A DNA stretch of 64,000 nucleotides from Artemia franciscana (taxonomy: Eukaryota; Arthropoda; Branchiopoda; Anostraca; Artemiidae). The translations under genes were made by a program, and so were the position numbers. Location of the stretch: assembly GCF_032884065.1 (NCBI RefSeq), contig NC_088871.1:48907780-48971779 (forward strand). Reading direction: 5' to 3'. Shown here piece after piece: positions 46,060 to 56,914 of the stretch (position 1 is the first letter of the stretch; each line of letters starts with the position of its first letter). Below the pieces are notes generated by a model. That model was not told where the DNA came from and ran no database searches. It was given only the letters and a program-made list of their open reading frames with translations.

Positions 46060-48273
46060 TCAAAACAATGCACGAATTTGACTTGGAGTTGACGTTTCGC
46101 ACGCGTCATTGATGCAGTTATCCCAGTGTTGGTCATTCTCCAATAAATTCAGAGCTTGGCATGCACTACGGTAAGTGTCGTGTATAGTACCGTTTACAGT
46201 TCTCAAATACTCAAAGGACGTCGGACCGGGTACATTCACCAAAAGCAGGCGTAGAAAGAAACACTCATGTGTATTGGGGTGAATGGTGTAGAGTCTTCCT
46301 ATCGTGGTATCTTTGAAGATGGTAGGTTGGCCTTCGACTGACTTACCCTGTTTTCGACGTTCAAATGATTTATTTTTAGTACTCCACGTGTAATACGAAG
46401 GCACTTCAGTATACAGCAGTTTCTTTGCAAAAGAATCATTTTGGCATAACGAAAAGAAAACAGTTAACGGTGTATCCGGTGGATTCAGGGCTCTTTGTTG
46501 CACGTTAGATTCTGAAAAATAAACACGTTGACCATTCTGTAAATGTACCGCTTAGTGAACAACAGCTGGACTTCATTCATGTATCGGAAATGAAAGAATT
46601 CGCCAAACAGCTTCATTACTGCTTATGTATCTTCCAGTCTGATATCGTACGATTTCATCGATATCACCGATTTCGGACTGCAAGCCGAAAACTGCCACGT
46701 CACTGTCTTTGTTGACGTATTTACATATGTATTTGATTGTCTTCACGGAGTTACAATATTCAAAGTTTATGTGTGCATTAAATGTTTTTGATAATAAAGG
46801 GGAATATGGAACAACCCACTGGTTATCTACGTCGATGGTGGTACCGTTGCGCTTCTTTATTATTGCTATCTTACCACCATCTTCAGTATATCTTCTTCTA
46901 TAATGTGGATAACCATCATTGCCAGTAATTGTGTTGGGTACTAAAAGTCGAGGATATTGTTTTGTGCACCTTCCTTTGGCCATGCATGGTGATTTTTCGT
47001 TCAGTGCACCGCAAGATCCATGCATCATATTTTTTACTACAATACCATATAAGCCCTTATCGACATTTTCATCAGGTATTTCAGCGGAAATCACATCATC
47101 AATTTCATTAGAAGTAATTTTATCATGTAGCCAGATTAGTATATGTGCGAGTGGCAATCCTCGTTTTTGCCATTCCACTGAGTACATCCAGCATCGCACT
47201 GACCCAAACACTTTAAGTTTTACTATGTAGTTTATCAGTGATTTCAACTTTTGCCGGAAGACACGGGCCGTAATGTCATGTCTATGAACCGCCGATTGTC
47301 CTTGAAGTAAAAGCTGCTATATCTCGTCCCAAGATTGATTACATGTAAATGTAATAAATAAATCTGGACGACCATAGAGACGAACATAAGCAATAGCATC
47401 TTGAGCATATTCATGCATATGACGGGGACTGCCAGCAAATGACGAAGGTAAAATCGTTAATCTTCCAACGTTAGTGGTGTTACTGTCATTTACAACTGCA
47501 TCTCGCAAATGAATGTATTGTTCAGAGTGGAGCTTGGTCTGATTCAGACGGATAAATAGCAAACGTTCTGATTCAATCTTTGCACACATATCAACGATGT
47601 ATTGGCGAAACAATTGAAGGCATTTTAAAATATTATTATCTTCATTGTGACGAATCATTAGTCTATAGGAATAATAATTCATTGCGCTGCATTTCTTATC
47701 CGTTTGTTTATTAGTGGATGGATCTATCAATTTATTATTAAAGTGATAGCCGTCGGCTCCATCCCAAAAAATGATAGGATATTGTAAGGCATCGTAGCAT
47801 CGATGAGTTTCAGCAATTCTTACCAACTGAGCGTTTCGTTCATAAAGAATAATATCTCGAGGTAAAAACTGACCACCCACCATAACGATTGCCACTTCGT
47901 CGATAGTTGGAGCATTGTATCTACGCACATGTTCGCCAGTAGGCGTTTTGTCAGCGGAAATAACAATTTTATGCGTATCAGTAGGCATCAAATCGAAAGC
48001 TGTTTTGAACAGACGCACTAAATCATTATTTTCGTGGAAAAGAAGTTGCAATTCGGAAACGATAGTCCTTTCAACGTCGGGAAACATTTCGCAACGTGCA
48101 TTCAATTCAGAATTGCAATCACTGATGAAGTACAGTTGTAAAAATTTATGATTCTCACCTGAGAATGGTAGAAGGGACCCTTCTCTATGATAAATTTGCC
48201 CTTTTACTTTGAAAGTAGGCATAAATTGTCTTGATTTTCGATTTGGGCACCAAACGACGTCATTTGGAAACAT
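46060..48273 (-). pseudogene. Helitron Rep (HUH endonuclease) domain
   Basis: From 48273 the frame reads 'FMPTFKVKGQIYHREGSL', 'ILYERNAQLVRIAETHRCYD' and 'RPDLFITFTCNQSWDEI' (Helitron-like N domain). After a TAG (47317-47319) the same frame continues to 'RGLPLAHILIWLHDK'. This should contain the HUH pair (usual 'LPHAHIL'), but the first His is Leu here. The two-tyrosine motif 'YICKYVNKDSD' is intact. Further stops: TGA 46573-46575, TAA 46552-46554 and TGA 46060-46062. Rep would nick and join DNA strands; with the His loss and stops it is dead. Confidence 0.9.
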
Positions 48274-48284
48274 GAGTTATATTT

Positions 48285-49004
48285 TCAGATGTTTGATAAA
48301 AAACGCTTAGATTCTGACGTAGTTCCAGTAAGGAAAGTCTTCAATGGCTCTGGGGGCGCAGCCAGTTGAGGAAGTGTAACTTTTCCTGAGGCGCAACACA
48401 TTCCCATTGTTTCACCATTAAATTTAAAGGCCTTGCAGTAGGGACAAATTTTAGACATAGTCCCGATTTGAACACATCTACTATAATCATCGACTGGGCT
48501 GTACCTGAATGCTATGCGATAATTTTCACGTTGCTCTTGTGATTCCTCGGCACGTTTTCTTTTGGCATTATCTCTTGAAGCCGCAAGCCGGTTTTCACGT
48601 TGCTCTTGTGATTCCTCGACACGCCTTCTTTTTTTACTTCCTCTTTCAGCAGCAAGTCTGGTTTCGCGTTGCTCTGGTAGTTCCTCGACACGCCTCCGTT
48701 GACGTAAATTGCATATTCTTAATCTGGCATTGTCTCTTGAAGCCGCAAGCCTGTTTTCACGTTGCTCTTGTGATTCCTCGACACGCCTTCTTTTTTTACT
48801 TTCTCTTTCAGCAGCAAGTCTGGTTTCGCGTTGCTCTGGTAGTTCTTCGACACGCCTTCGTTGGCGTAAATTGCACATTCCTAATCTGGCCCTTTCTCTT
48901 TGAACCTCAAGCCTGGTTTTGCTTTTTGGTAACATTCTATCTTTTTCAATGTTTTTCAATTTGTCAATGTTCATTCTAACATTGACAGTTGGAAAAATCT
49001 TCAC
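48285..49004 (-). CDS. Helitron replicase N-terminal region (basic repeats and zinc-binding motif)
   Basis: The open 239-codon frame starts at a duplicated promoter-leader ('MKIFPTVNVRMNIDKLKNIE'). It has four to five repeats of a ~28-residue Arg/Glu-rich unit ('RRRVEESQEQRENRLAASRD', 'RRRVEELPEQRETRLAAER'), likely helical. It ends with a Cys cluster 'CPYCKAFKFNGETMGMCC' and 'GKVTLPQL', which is the standard N-terminal zinc-finger-like block of Helitron replicases. A TGA (48285-48287) then cuts it off from 'CFQMTSFGA', which also needs a frame change to join the Rep frame. Intact replicases continue without break, so this is probably a truncated product. Confidence 0.85.
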   Translation of the reverse strand: MKIFPTVNVRMNIDKLKNIEKDRMLPKSKTRLEVQRERARLGMCNLRQRRRVEELPEQRETRLAAERESKKRRRVEESQEQRENRLAASRDNARLRICNLRQRRRVEELPEQRETRLAAERGSKKRRRVEESQEQRENRLAASRDNAKRKRAEESQEQRENYRIAFRYSPVDDYSRCVQIGTMSKICPYCKAFKFNGETMGMCCASGKVTLPQLAAPPEPLKTFLTGTTSESKRFLSNI

Positions 49005-49180
49005 GTGCCAAGCATGCTAAAGCTCAACAATTTATAATAAACCTCAAAATTTTAAGTATCCGTTTTAAGGTTTTCGAATTACTTTAATCTATTGTCAAAA
49101 TATTTTGAAATATTTATGCAATTCCCAGTTTTTACATTTTTAGTTTCAGTTTTCTTTTTCTTCTTTATTTTTCGGACGTA
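48928..49180 (-). promoter_or_regulatory. Promoter-leader repeat, inner copy
   Basis: About 253 bp, repeated almost exactly at 49424-49675. It covers the start codon and first ~26 codons of the replicase ORF, the AT-rich upstream region, and the stop codon of the small ORF upstream. Confidence 0.75.
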
Positions 49181-49500
49181 AATACATATCGCCGAACTTT
49201 TGTTTTTTTAACTAAAATCTGGTAGGCATTGATGACCTTATCCAAGTCAAAATCCCAAACCCAATCATCATCGCTATCATTTTCAGTTTTGATACGTTTT
49301 GACTCTCGCTTTCCAGGTTGATCTTCATCTAATTGCGCGGTTTTGCGTTCTTTAGCCGCAAGCCTTTTGGCATTAACTCTTTGAGCAGCTTCCTCGGCTG
49401 TTTCTTCTGCCATTGTAGGATTTGGTAACATTCTATCTTTTTCAATGTTTTTCAATTTGTCAATGTTCATTCTAACATTGACAGTTGAAAAAATCTTCAC
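49165..49500 (-). CDS. Small Helitron-borne ORF of unknown function (111 aa)
   Basis: It shares the first ~26 residues with the replicase ORF through the duplicated leader ('MKIFSTVNVRMNIDKLKNIE'), then diverges. An Ala/Glu-rich segment ('EETAEEAAQRVNAKRLAAKE') leads to a basic stretch and an acidic/aromatic C-terminus ('ENDSDDDWVWDFDLDKVINA', 'KTKVRRYVFTSEK'). It has no recognised enzyme motif. A related, broken copy is at 32670-32810. It is uninterrupted although the replicase beside it is full of stops, which may be chance given its short length. It lies at the 5' end of the Helitron on the same strand. A captured host fragment or an accessory protein is possible; function unknown. Confidence 0.65.
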   Translation of the reverse strand: MKIFSTVNVRMNIDKLKNIEKDRMLPNPTMAEETAEEAAQRVNAKRLAAKERKTAQLDEDQPGKRESKRIKTENDSDDDWVWDFDLDKVINAYQILVKKTKVRRYVFTSEK

Positions 49501-49675
49501 ATGCCAAGCATGCTAAAGCTCAACAATTTATAATAAACCTCAAATTTTAATTATCCGTTTTAAGGTTTTCGAATTACTTTAATCTATTTTCAAAATATAT
49601 TGAAATATTTATGCAATTCCCAGTTTTTACATTTTTTGTTTCAGTTTTCTTTTTCTTCTTTATTTTTCAGACGTC
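49424..49675 (-). promoter_or_regulatory. Promoter-leader repeat, outer copy
   Basis: Second copy of the 253-bp unit, upstream of the small ORF. Its far end retains 'acgtctgaaaaataa', equal to the last codons and stop (TSEK-stop) of the small ORF, so yet another ORF copy once stood upstream. Confidence 0.75.
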
Positions 49676-49699
49676 ATATGCAAACCCTCAACACAAAAA

Positions 49700-49808
49700 T
49701 ACATACAACTTATTTTTATATATATAGAAGATATAATCTGGCGTAACAGACATAGTGTAACAGACATACCAGACATACAACTTATTTTTATATATATAGA
49801 AGATAGAT
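49700..49808 (-). repeat. Duplicated Helitron 5' end sequence
   Basis: 'acatacaacttatttttata' plus 'tatatagaagata' occurs at 49701-49733 and again at about 49775-49806. The outer copy abuts satellite sequence and is the likely true 5' end. Confidence 0.75.
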
Positions 49809-51319
49809 AGTGGTGTCTGCAAAGACAATTTGACAAAGAAAGAAAGGTGTAACAAAGAAAAGTACGTTTTAGCTTATTATTAGTTATTTTCGGACCAACG
49901 TTCTTCGTTACTTTTTATTAATTTTGCACCGTCTACTAGAAAAACTGCCAAACTGATTGCGGATGCCACTTCATTAGAAATTGTTTTCCGATTTTCCCGA
50001 ATTTTCAAAGATAAATAGTGGTTTCTGTAAAGACATGTGCATCTTCAAAGAAAAGTTACACCTTTATAACTGTTTTAGGGCCACACGGTTTTAGCTTATT
50101 ATTAGTAATTTTCGGGCCAGCGTTCTTCATTTTTATTTTTATTTGGCACCATCTACTATCAAAATTGCCAAACTGACTGTGGGGCACTCTTCATTAAAAA
50201 AAATTTCGGTTTTCCGAATTTTTAAAGATATATAGTGGTGTCTGTAAAGACAACTGCAACCTCAAAGAAAAGCCTCACCTTTTTAAGCATTTTATGGCCT
50301 AGTTTTTTTTAGCTTATTTTTGTCTGATTTTTTATCTTCGTTTATTTTTCTTAATTTGGCACCATCTACTATAATTATTGCCAAACTGATTGTGGACGCC
50401 ACTTCATTAGAAATTGATTTTTGATTTTTTCCGAATTTTTAAAGATATTTAGTGGTGTCTGTAAAGACAACTGCATCTTCAAAAAAAAGCTACACATTCG
50501 CAATCGTTTTAGGGCCATATGTTTTTAGCTTATTTTTGTCTTATTTTTAATGTTCCGTTTCTTTTTTTAATGTGGCACCAAATACTATCAAAATTGCAAA
50601 ACTGATTGCAGAGATCTCTTCACTAGAGATTCAATTTCCAATTTTTTGGAATTTTTATAGATATATTGTGGTCTCTGCAAAACCAACTGCATCTTCAAAG
50701 AAAGGTTTCACCATCTTAAGCGTTTTAAGGCCATATTTTCTTAACTGATTTTTCGCTTATTTTTATCTTCGTTTCTTTTTTTTAATTTGGCAGCAGCATC
50801 TACTAGCAAAATTGCCAAACTGACTGTGCAGCTCTCTTCATTAAACAAAGTTTTCGATTTTTTCGAACTTTTAAAGATATACAGTGGTGGCTGTAAAGAC
50901 AGCTAAATCCTCAAAGAAAAGCTACACCTTCTTAAGCATTTTAGGGCCATATGTTTGTAGCTTATTTTTGTCTGATTTTTTGTATTCGTTTCTTTTTTTG
51001 ATTTGGCACCATATACTATCAAAATTGCCAAACTGATCGCGGAAGTCTCTGCATTAGAAATTGAATTTCCAATTTCTCCGAATTTTATAGATATATAATG
51101 GTGTCTGCAAAGCCAACTGCATTTTCAAAGGAAATTTACGCCATCTTAGGCGTTTTAAAGCCATATTCTTTTAGCTGATTTTCGGCTGATTTCTGATCTT
51201 GGTTTTTTTTTATTTAATTTAGCACCATCTATTATCAAAATTGTCAAACTTACTGTGGAGGTCTCTTCATTAATAACAAATTTCAGATTTTTCCGAATTT
51301 TGAAGATATATATTGCTGT
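49801..51319. repeat. Satellite array, right part (about 7 units)
   Basis: The 'gcacc-tcta' marker occurs at 49926, 50146, 50359, 50575, about 50792, 51006 and 51222, giving periods of 213-220 bp. Each unit has 'gatatatagtggtgtctg', 'caactgca-cttcaaag', 'ttttagcttat' and 'aaaattgccaaactga'. Units differ from one another by 10-20% by eye. No frame is conserved. Confidence 0.9.
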
Positions 51320-51602
51320 GTAAGTTTCAATTTGACTAATAAAAACAAGTCGGTTTCATTTTAACTCTCCTTGGTACTTTAAGCCTGTCAAAAGATTCAG
51401 TTCAAGGACAAAGGTCAGACACTTGCCCAAGGAAGCTTTCAAGGTGATAGTAATATAACAATAGCTAACTTTGACTCAAGAAAAAAATCATGACAGCTAT
51501 TGCCTGGGGGTAACATGACTACGATGGTTTATAGTGTTGTTTGAATCCTAAGATTTATATTATACTTTTTTAGTATTTTGTAGCGTAAGACGTGGCAACA
51601 CT

Positions 51603-53399
51603 TTACCAAAAAACATGGTAAACTTTTATGAGTGAAGAGTGAAAAGTTGAGTATGAGGCATGAGTGAAGAGTGGCGCTTTAAAACGGATTAATAAAAACA
51701 GTTAGCATCAAAAGCAGTGAAGTTTTACCCACCATAAATAAAAAGAACTGAAAAAGAGGCCAAGTTTTAAGTTATCAAAATTTAAATTTCGATCAGCTGT
51801 CTAAGTTTTTCTAGGTCCAGCCTGAAATTTCTGAAAGTAGGAAGGTTCCTTTTCTTTTGAAAAGTTTTTTTTTTTTCACTTTTAATGGTTTTTCGATAAC
51901 ACAGGTCTATAAGAGTTAAAAGTAGGCAACAGTACTTTTTTCAAGAGAAAAGGCTATAAAAGTAGTCAGTTCAAGCTTAGTTGGCCTAATTATAATCAAT
52001 GAGCGTGTCGTAGGACAGGCGTAAAAAAAAACAAATACTCTTTTGTGAGGACTAGAGAAAAAGAGATACTGTTTAACCTTACCCCCAAAAATTCCAAGCT
52101 CCTTTATTCCAACAAAAAGAAAGTTTTCGTGAAATTTTCCACTCGGTCTCTCAGCCGCATGACGAAATAGGATATACTTGAGAAACTACTGGTAGGATTG
52201 GTCAATTTTTATGGAACATACTGATTGTTCGCATATGCTAGGATGAGAAATAGCCACTTTTCCTAAACAATTAAAAAACAATACTCTCTTGAGAGGACCG
52301 GGAACCTATAGATTCTGGTTGTAAACGTACCCCTGAGGAATAGCCACTTCAGTCATCCGTTTTATACGATATCTTGAATGTCTATAAATTAATGATTGGC
52401 CAGTTGTTAAAGACACTTGCCAATTATATGAAGCAAGATTGTGCATGCATCGATACATAACAGTTCGTGCAAATATCCCCCTCCACTTTTGCTTTTAAAT
52501 TTTAAAGCTTTATCTATTTCTTTTAATGTTTTGGAGAACTGAGCAATTTTAAATGAAGCTTAATTTCCGTAGCTAGAGCTGAATTTTAAATGTGTTTGGT
52601 CCCTTTTCATGATGCTTAAAATTAATTTTCACCCATTCGGGCCTTTCCTGAATTCGGACCTCCGTGCAATTCGGGCCTTAACTGCAACTTCCATACCCAT
52701 CGTATGCAAACTGCATAATTCTTTCTACATTAACCATAATCTCTTATTGGACACATATTCGACTAATTACATTTCAAAACAGGGAAAGTTTTCACCAAAA
52801 TATCCTATTTCAGAAGCTAAACGCTGTTCATAAAACAATTTCCGTGAGAATTTTCTCTGAAGAATAGAGACAATAATTGACAAGAAGAGTTTTCAATGGT
52901 AACAAGACGGTTTGTTACCAACAACGAGATTGTTACCTCCCACATCAGTATTCCAATCTTCAAATACCCGACTCACACCATAGTCCCACCAGTTGATGAA
53001 GAAAAATTAAGATTTATGAATGATGGCCAATGCATTTGTCCTAAGAAAACTTAAGATTTATGAATGAAGACCAGTGCGTTTGCCCTTAATTTTGACTTCA
53101 CAATTGTGCTATAGAATTGGAAATGAAATTGTAAGATATTGGCTTGAAAAGCCAAAGAAAAAATCATGAAAATGTCTTTTATACTAATTCATTAAAAAAT
53201 CGAAAAAAATTACCACCGTTTATAGATTTTCCAACTATTTTTTCTATCTTCAATTTTAAAAACTGATGCCAACTCCGCCTATAAGTTTTCCTGTAATGGT
53301 ACCCCTAGAGTCATTATACCCGGCTGACTGACCGTATTTCAAACTGTAGGCTGTATGAAAAATATGGTTCAATCCTGTTTTCTAGGGCTATAATAAAAA
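51603..53399. other. No recognised gene
   Basis: Unassigned AT-rich sequence. The frame at 52609-52833 has no domain. Minor direct repeat of 'aagatttatgaatga' at about 53010 and 53050. Confidence 0.4.
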
Positions 53400-53695
53400 A
53401 AAAGGTTGAGATGGCTAAGGCACGTTCTGCGGACGAAGGATGACAGATTGCCAAAGAGTATCTTTTTCGGCCAACCGTCTAGGGCTAAATAGAAAGCAGG
53501 TCATCCTCGTCTGGGGTGGGATGATATCATAAAGAAAGATTTGAAGGAAATAGGAACTTCCTGGGAGGGGGTAAAGAGGGAGGCTTTGAACAGATTGGGA
53601 GAGAGGAGGAGCATCCGTAGCTGTGTTGGCCTCAGGGGGCTTGGTGGTGCGGTGAGTTTTTAGTAGTAGTAGTAGTAGTTGTTGTAGAGTCATTA
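53400..53695 (+). pseudogene. LINE 3' end fragment with (TAG)n tail
   Basis: The plus strand reads 'KDDRLPKSIFFGQPSRAK', a stop, then 'KAGHPRLGWDDIIKKDLKE', 'GTSWEGVKREALNRLGERR' and 'RSCVGLRGLGGAVSF' stop, followed by (tag)5-6 at 53660-53678. It is the C-terminal end of a LINE ORF2, same subfamily as the fragment at 14651-14845. The antisense 102-codon frame over it is spurious. No target duplication was resolved. Confidence 0.8.
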
Positions 53696-55279
53696 TACCA
53701 ACAGAAAAAAACTGCTGTTTCAAGCTTTCATCTTCCCTAATTACAAAACAATATGACTTATTTCTTCATTTTGACTGGTTAATCGTGAAGATTCGAAGAT
53801 TTTACATTACTCAGCTCAACAAGATACGAACAGGATTTGTTATTGGTGCTGTTGTTATGTGCGACTTTTATCCATAAGCGTAACCACAAAGGGGCTCGGG
53901 CATAATAATTTTGCTGTTGAATTTTGCCAAAAACAGTCGGAAACACAAAAATGCTTATAGAAATCTTTATAACTAACTACGACATTAAAAACAATAAAAT
54001 AAATAAGCGTCAGTCAACTTATTTCTAAAGATTGTATTACAATAGATAAAAAAACTGTCATTTCATTAGAAAAAATTCCTTTCAGATCGATAAAGGGATC
54101 AATTTATGAAAATTTAGGGGGGGGGCAAATTTATTTTTACCTAGGGGAGGGGGCAAATGACACCATTGAAAGGGACTACAAAGATTTTATTCAGTGACAC
54201 GAATACCAAAACTGATCAAAATTATGTTTTTGGTCACCAAAGGAATGCGTTTTTAAATTGTTTCATGATCATTTATATTTTCAGTATACGCGAGTTTCTA
54301 TTTGCCAATAATTAGCACTAAGCGGAATAAACAATCAAAGATTAGAAATCTCCATCCAGGGAGCTACACCCACATCTGTACATCCAGCTACTAATGCTAA
54401 CACGGTTAAGTTCTGCCTAAAGCAATTTATATTGCTACGGGGCTACCCGTTCTCCACCATCTGGTGTACATCTTTGAAAGCCACTAGTTCCAGTCGGCCA
54501 CAGTATTGCACCATGTGTGGCACCTTCCGCCTAGCGTGAAGAAATATAAAAAAAAGTAGGCAGCCCCTGGGGTAGCACGTAAATTTACATTTAGAAATTT
54601 TTATATCTAATTACGAATTAAAACTTGAAAACAATCGACAAATTCCTGGCTAAATATCCAATTTCAACAATTATACGCTATCATTTGTATGAGAAACTCC
54701 CCGCCGGATGGATAGAGGAATTACGAAAGAGTTTCAGTGGTAACAGGAAAACCATAACTGACCAAAATTATTTTTGTCCAATTACCAAGTCTTGTTTTCA
54801 AAGTTTGCAGACACTTTCGAGGTTTTTGCGGTCAGCGAGGAAGTCTGTCATCCTTAAAATTAAACACATGCCTAACTCAAGGATGTAAACAATAGGTGGT
54901 AGTGAGAATCAACTATAATTTTTCACTCTTCTGATCAGAAAGTGTTAAAAATTGCGACTATGGTCATTCATGTTAGGAGGATGACAAGATGGGAATCGCG
55001 GTTCGCTGGCCATGTGAAAGAAACCCATTGCAAATAAAACTTTCCCTAAAGATAGTTCATTGCTGTCCTCAAAAGCCATCATGTTGTACAACTTAAGTTT
55101 CGCATACGATTGGGAAAACTAAAAACGTGTTTTGGATTATTTGTGTCCGTTATTAACATCCAATTATTTTAAAAGGAAGATTTTTCCAGACAGCCAAGAT
55201 GCACTAAATAAATATTAACTCAGAAGGTGTTTCGAAGCAAAACATATTTTACAGCTGTGTTTTATAATTTTCGACAGCT
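53696..55279. other. No recognised gene
   Basis: Unassigned. The G-run with 'aggggagggggcaaat' near 54115-54160 is a local low-complexity patch. The 87-codon frame at 54625-54888 shows no domain. Confidence 0.4.
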
Positions 55280-55990
55280 AATAAATAATAAACAAAAAAT
55301 CAGTTTTCTTTCAGCTGAAAGTAAGGAACAACATTAAAACTCAAAAAGAACAAAAGTTATGTCATATATGAAAGGTTGTCCCCTCTTCAATACCTTACTC
55401 TTCACGCTAAGGTTTTTAGCACTTTTCTCATTCAAAAAATTTCTTATTCTACCTAAGCGGCCTTTGTGCTTCAGGAGTCATTCTTAAGATATTAAGACAA
55501 ACAGTCAAACATTAACGTAAGGAGAAAGGCATTGAGAAGAGGGCGATCCATTCATATACGGGATAATTTCTATTCGTTTTGAGTTTTAATGTTCCTCCTT
55601 ACTTTCAGTTGAAAAAAACTTGCTTGTTTATTTAGTTTCTGATTGTTTTCAAATTATGCCGCAGAATCAGCCCCCCCCCTTTCATGAAGAATTGCCCCTC
55701 CTACCAGAAAGTTCCTCCTTGGAGAGTTTCATATACGGGATAATTTTATTCGTTTTGAGTTTTAATCTCCCTCCTTACTTTCAATTGAAAAAACTTAATT
55801 TTTATTTAGTTTCTGATTGTTTTCAAATTATCCCGGGAAATCAGGCCCCTTTTTCATGAAAAATTGCCTCTCCTAGCAGAAAGTCTCTCCGTGGAGAGTT
55901 TCTGTCACGTAAAATCCGCCCAAGTAAAATTCCCTCTGGGTAATTCCATCCTCGCTGGAAAGTATTGCATGTAAACAGTCAGTAAATTTT
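55280..55990 (+). repeat. Family R copy 9 (diverged, with 177-bp tandem duplication)
   Basis: It starts 'gctgaaagtaaggaacaac' and contains the first palindrome. The block 'ggataatttctattcgttttg' through 'cttggagagtttc' is then duplicated in tandem at 55561 and 55738 (177-bp spacing). The right half and hairpin are absent. Confidence 0.75.
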
Positions 55991-56318
55991 GCATTAAAAC
56001 AATAGTGTGTTACAAGTATTCGTTTGGCTTTTCGTTTTCTCTCTCCTAAACAGTCATTTCTTTGAGTCCATTGATCATCAATTTCCAGTCTGACAGCACT
56101 TTTTATTGCATCTTTCTTTATTAAATTCTCCCTTGGTTAAAGTCCTACACACAGTTCCACGAACACCGTGGCAGTTGCAAAGTGCGCTAAAGTGATCACT
56201 AGGCAGGCAGGTTTATGTAGACTTCTCAAAAGGGTCATTAGTGGCTGAACTTGAGCTAAGTTGACCCAGACAAAAACACAACACCACAGTAATAATCGAG
56301 TTCCTGCCTTAAATAGAT
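55991..56318. other. Spacer, no gene seen
   Basis: Unassigned sequence between two R copies. Confidence 0.4.
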
Positions 56319-56903
56319 ATTAAATAAATAAAAACAAGTCTTTTCAATCGAAAGTAAGGAGCGACATTAAAACCTAAAACGAACAGAAATTACTCCGTAT
56401 ATGAAAGGAACTGTTCCCTCCTATCTTTGCGCTAAAGTTTGACCCTTTGTTTCAACTCTACTTTTTAAAATAAGAAAAAGCTTTAGCGTAAAGAGTGGGG
56501 CGTTTAGGAGGAAACAGCCCCTTTCATATACAGAGTAATTTCTGTTCGTTTTAGGTTAAAAATAATACGAAAAAAAATACGAAATTCCACTTTTTTGTAG
56601 ATAGGCTCTTGAAACTTCTACAGTAAAGTTCTCTAATACGGGGAATATGATGCTGTGATTTTTGTTAAGATACTATGACGTTTAAGGGGTGATTCTCCCT
56701 ATTTTACAAAATAAGGCAAATTTTCTCAGGCTCGTAACTTTTGATAGATAGGACTAAATTTGATGAAAATTATATATCTAAAATCAGCGTAAAAATTTGA
56801 TTCTTATGATGTATCTATTAGTATTACAATTCCGTTTTTTAGAGTTTTGGTAACTATTAAGCTGGGTCGCTCCTTACTACAGTTCGTTGCCGCGAACTGT
56901 TTG
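56319..56903 (+). repeat. Family R copy 10 (internal deletion)
   Basis: Left end and first palindrome (56355-56555) are joined directly to the last ~350 bp (from 'atacgaaattccac'), ending in a variant hairpin 'cagttcg-ttgc-cgcgaactg'. The hairpin loop and flanks change while the stem stays paired. Confidence 0.85.
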
Positions 56904-56914
56904 AAAATATAAGA

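Larger units (their letters stand above)
44058..49800 (-). mobile_element. Autonomous Helitron, inactivated, 3' end truncated
   Basis: Encodes Helitron Rep and Pif1-like helicase on the minus strand. The 5' side carries the sequence 'tctatatatataaaaataag' at the 49800 end. The 3' side ends in a C-run (44058-44092) that matches 34970-34990 of the non-autonomous copy but lacks its terminal hairpins and CTAG. The replicase is broken by at least seven nonsense codons and two frame changes. Confidence 0.9.
43256..51602. mobile_element. Candidate satellite-cored element with inverted ends (contains Helitron)
   Basis: The left end 'cgttgccacgttgaac' (43256) and the right end 'agacgtggcaacact' (51588-51602) are inverted copies of a ~12-bp sequence. 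The other left end at 9287 matches the right end better (agtgttgccacgt, 13 bases). Between lie about ten ~215-bp tandem units and a right-hand unique part (51320-51588). No transposase is present; without the Helitron it is about 2.6 kb. Confidence 0.5.

Noticed and set aside
48509-48979. 156-codon plus-strand frame over the Helitron N-terminus
   Set aside because: It is the antisense shadow of the Arg/Glu repeat region of the replicase.
53415-53723. 102-codon minus-strand frame
   Set aside because: Antisense to a clear LINE C-terminus on the plus strand, including its TAG-repeat tail.
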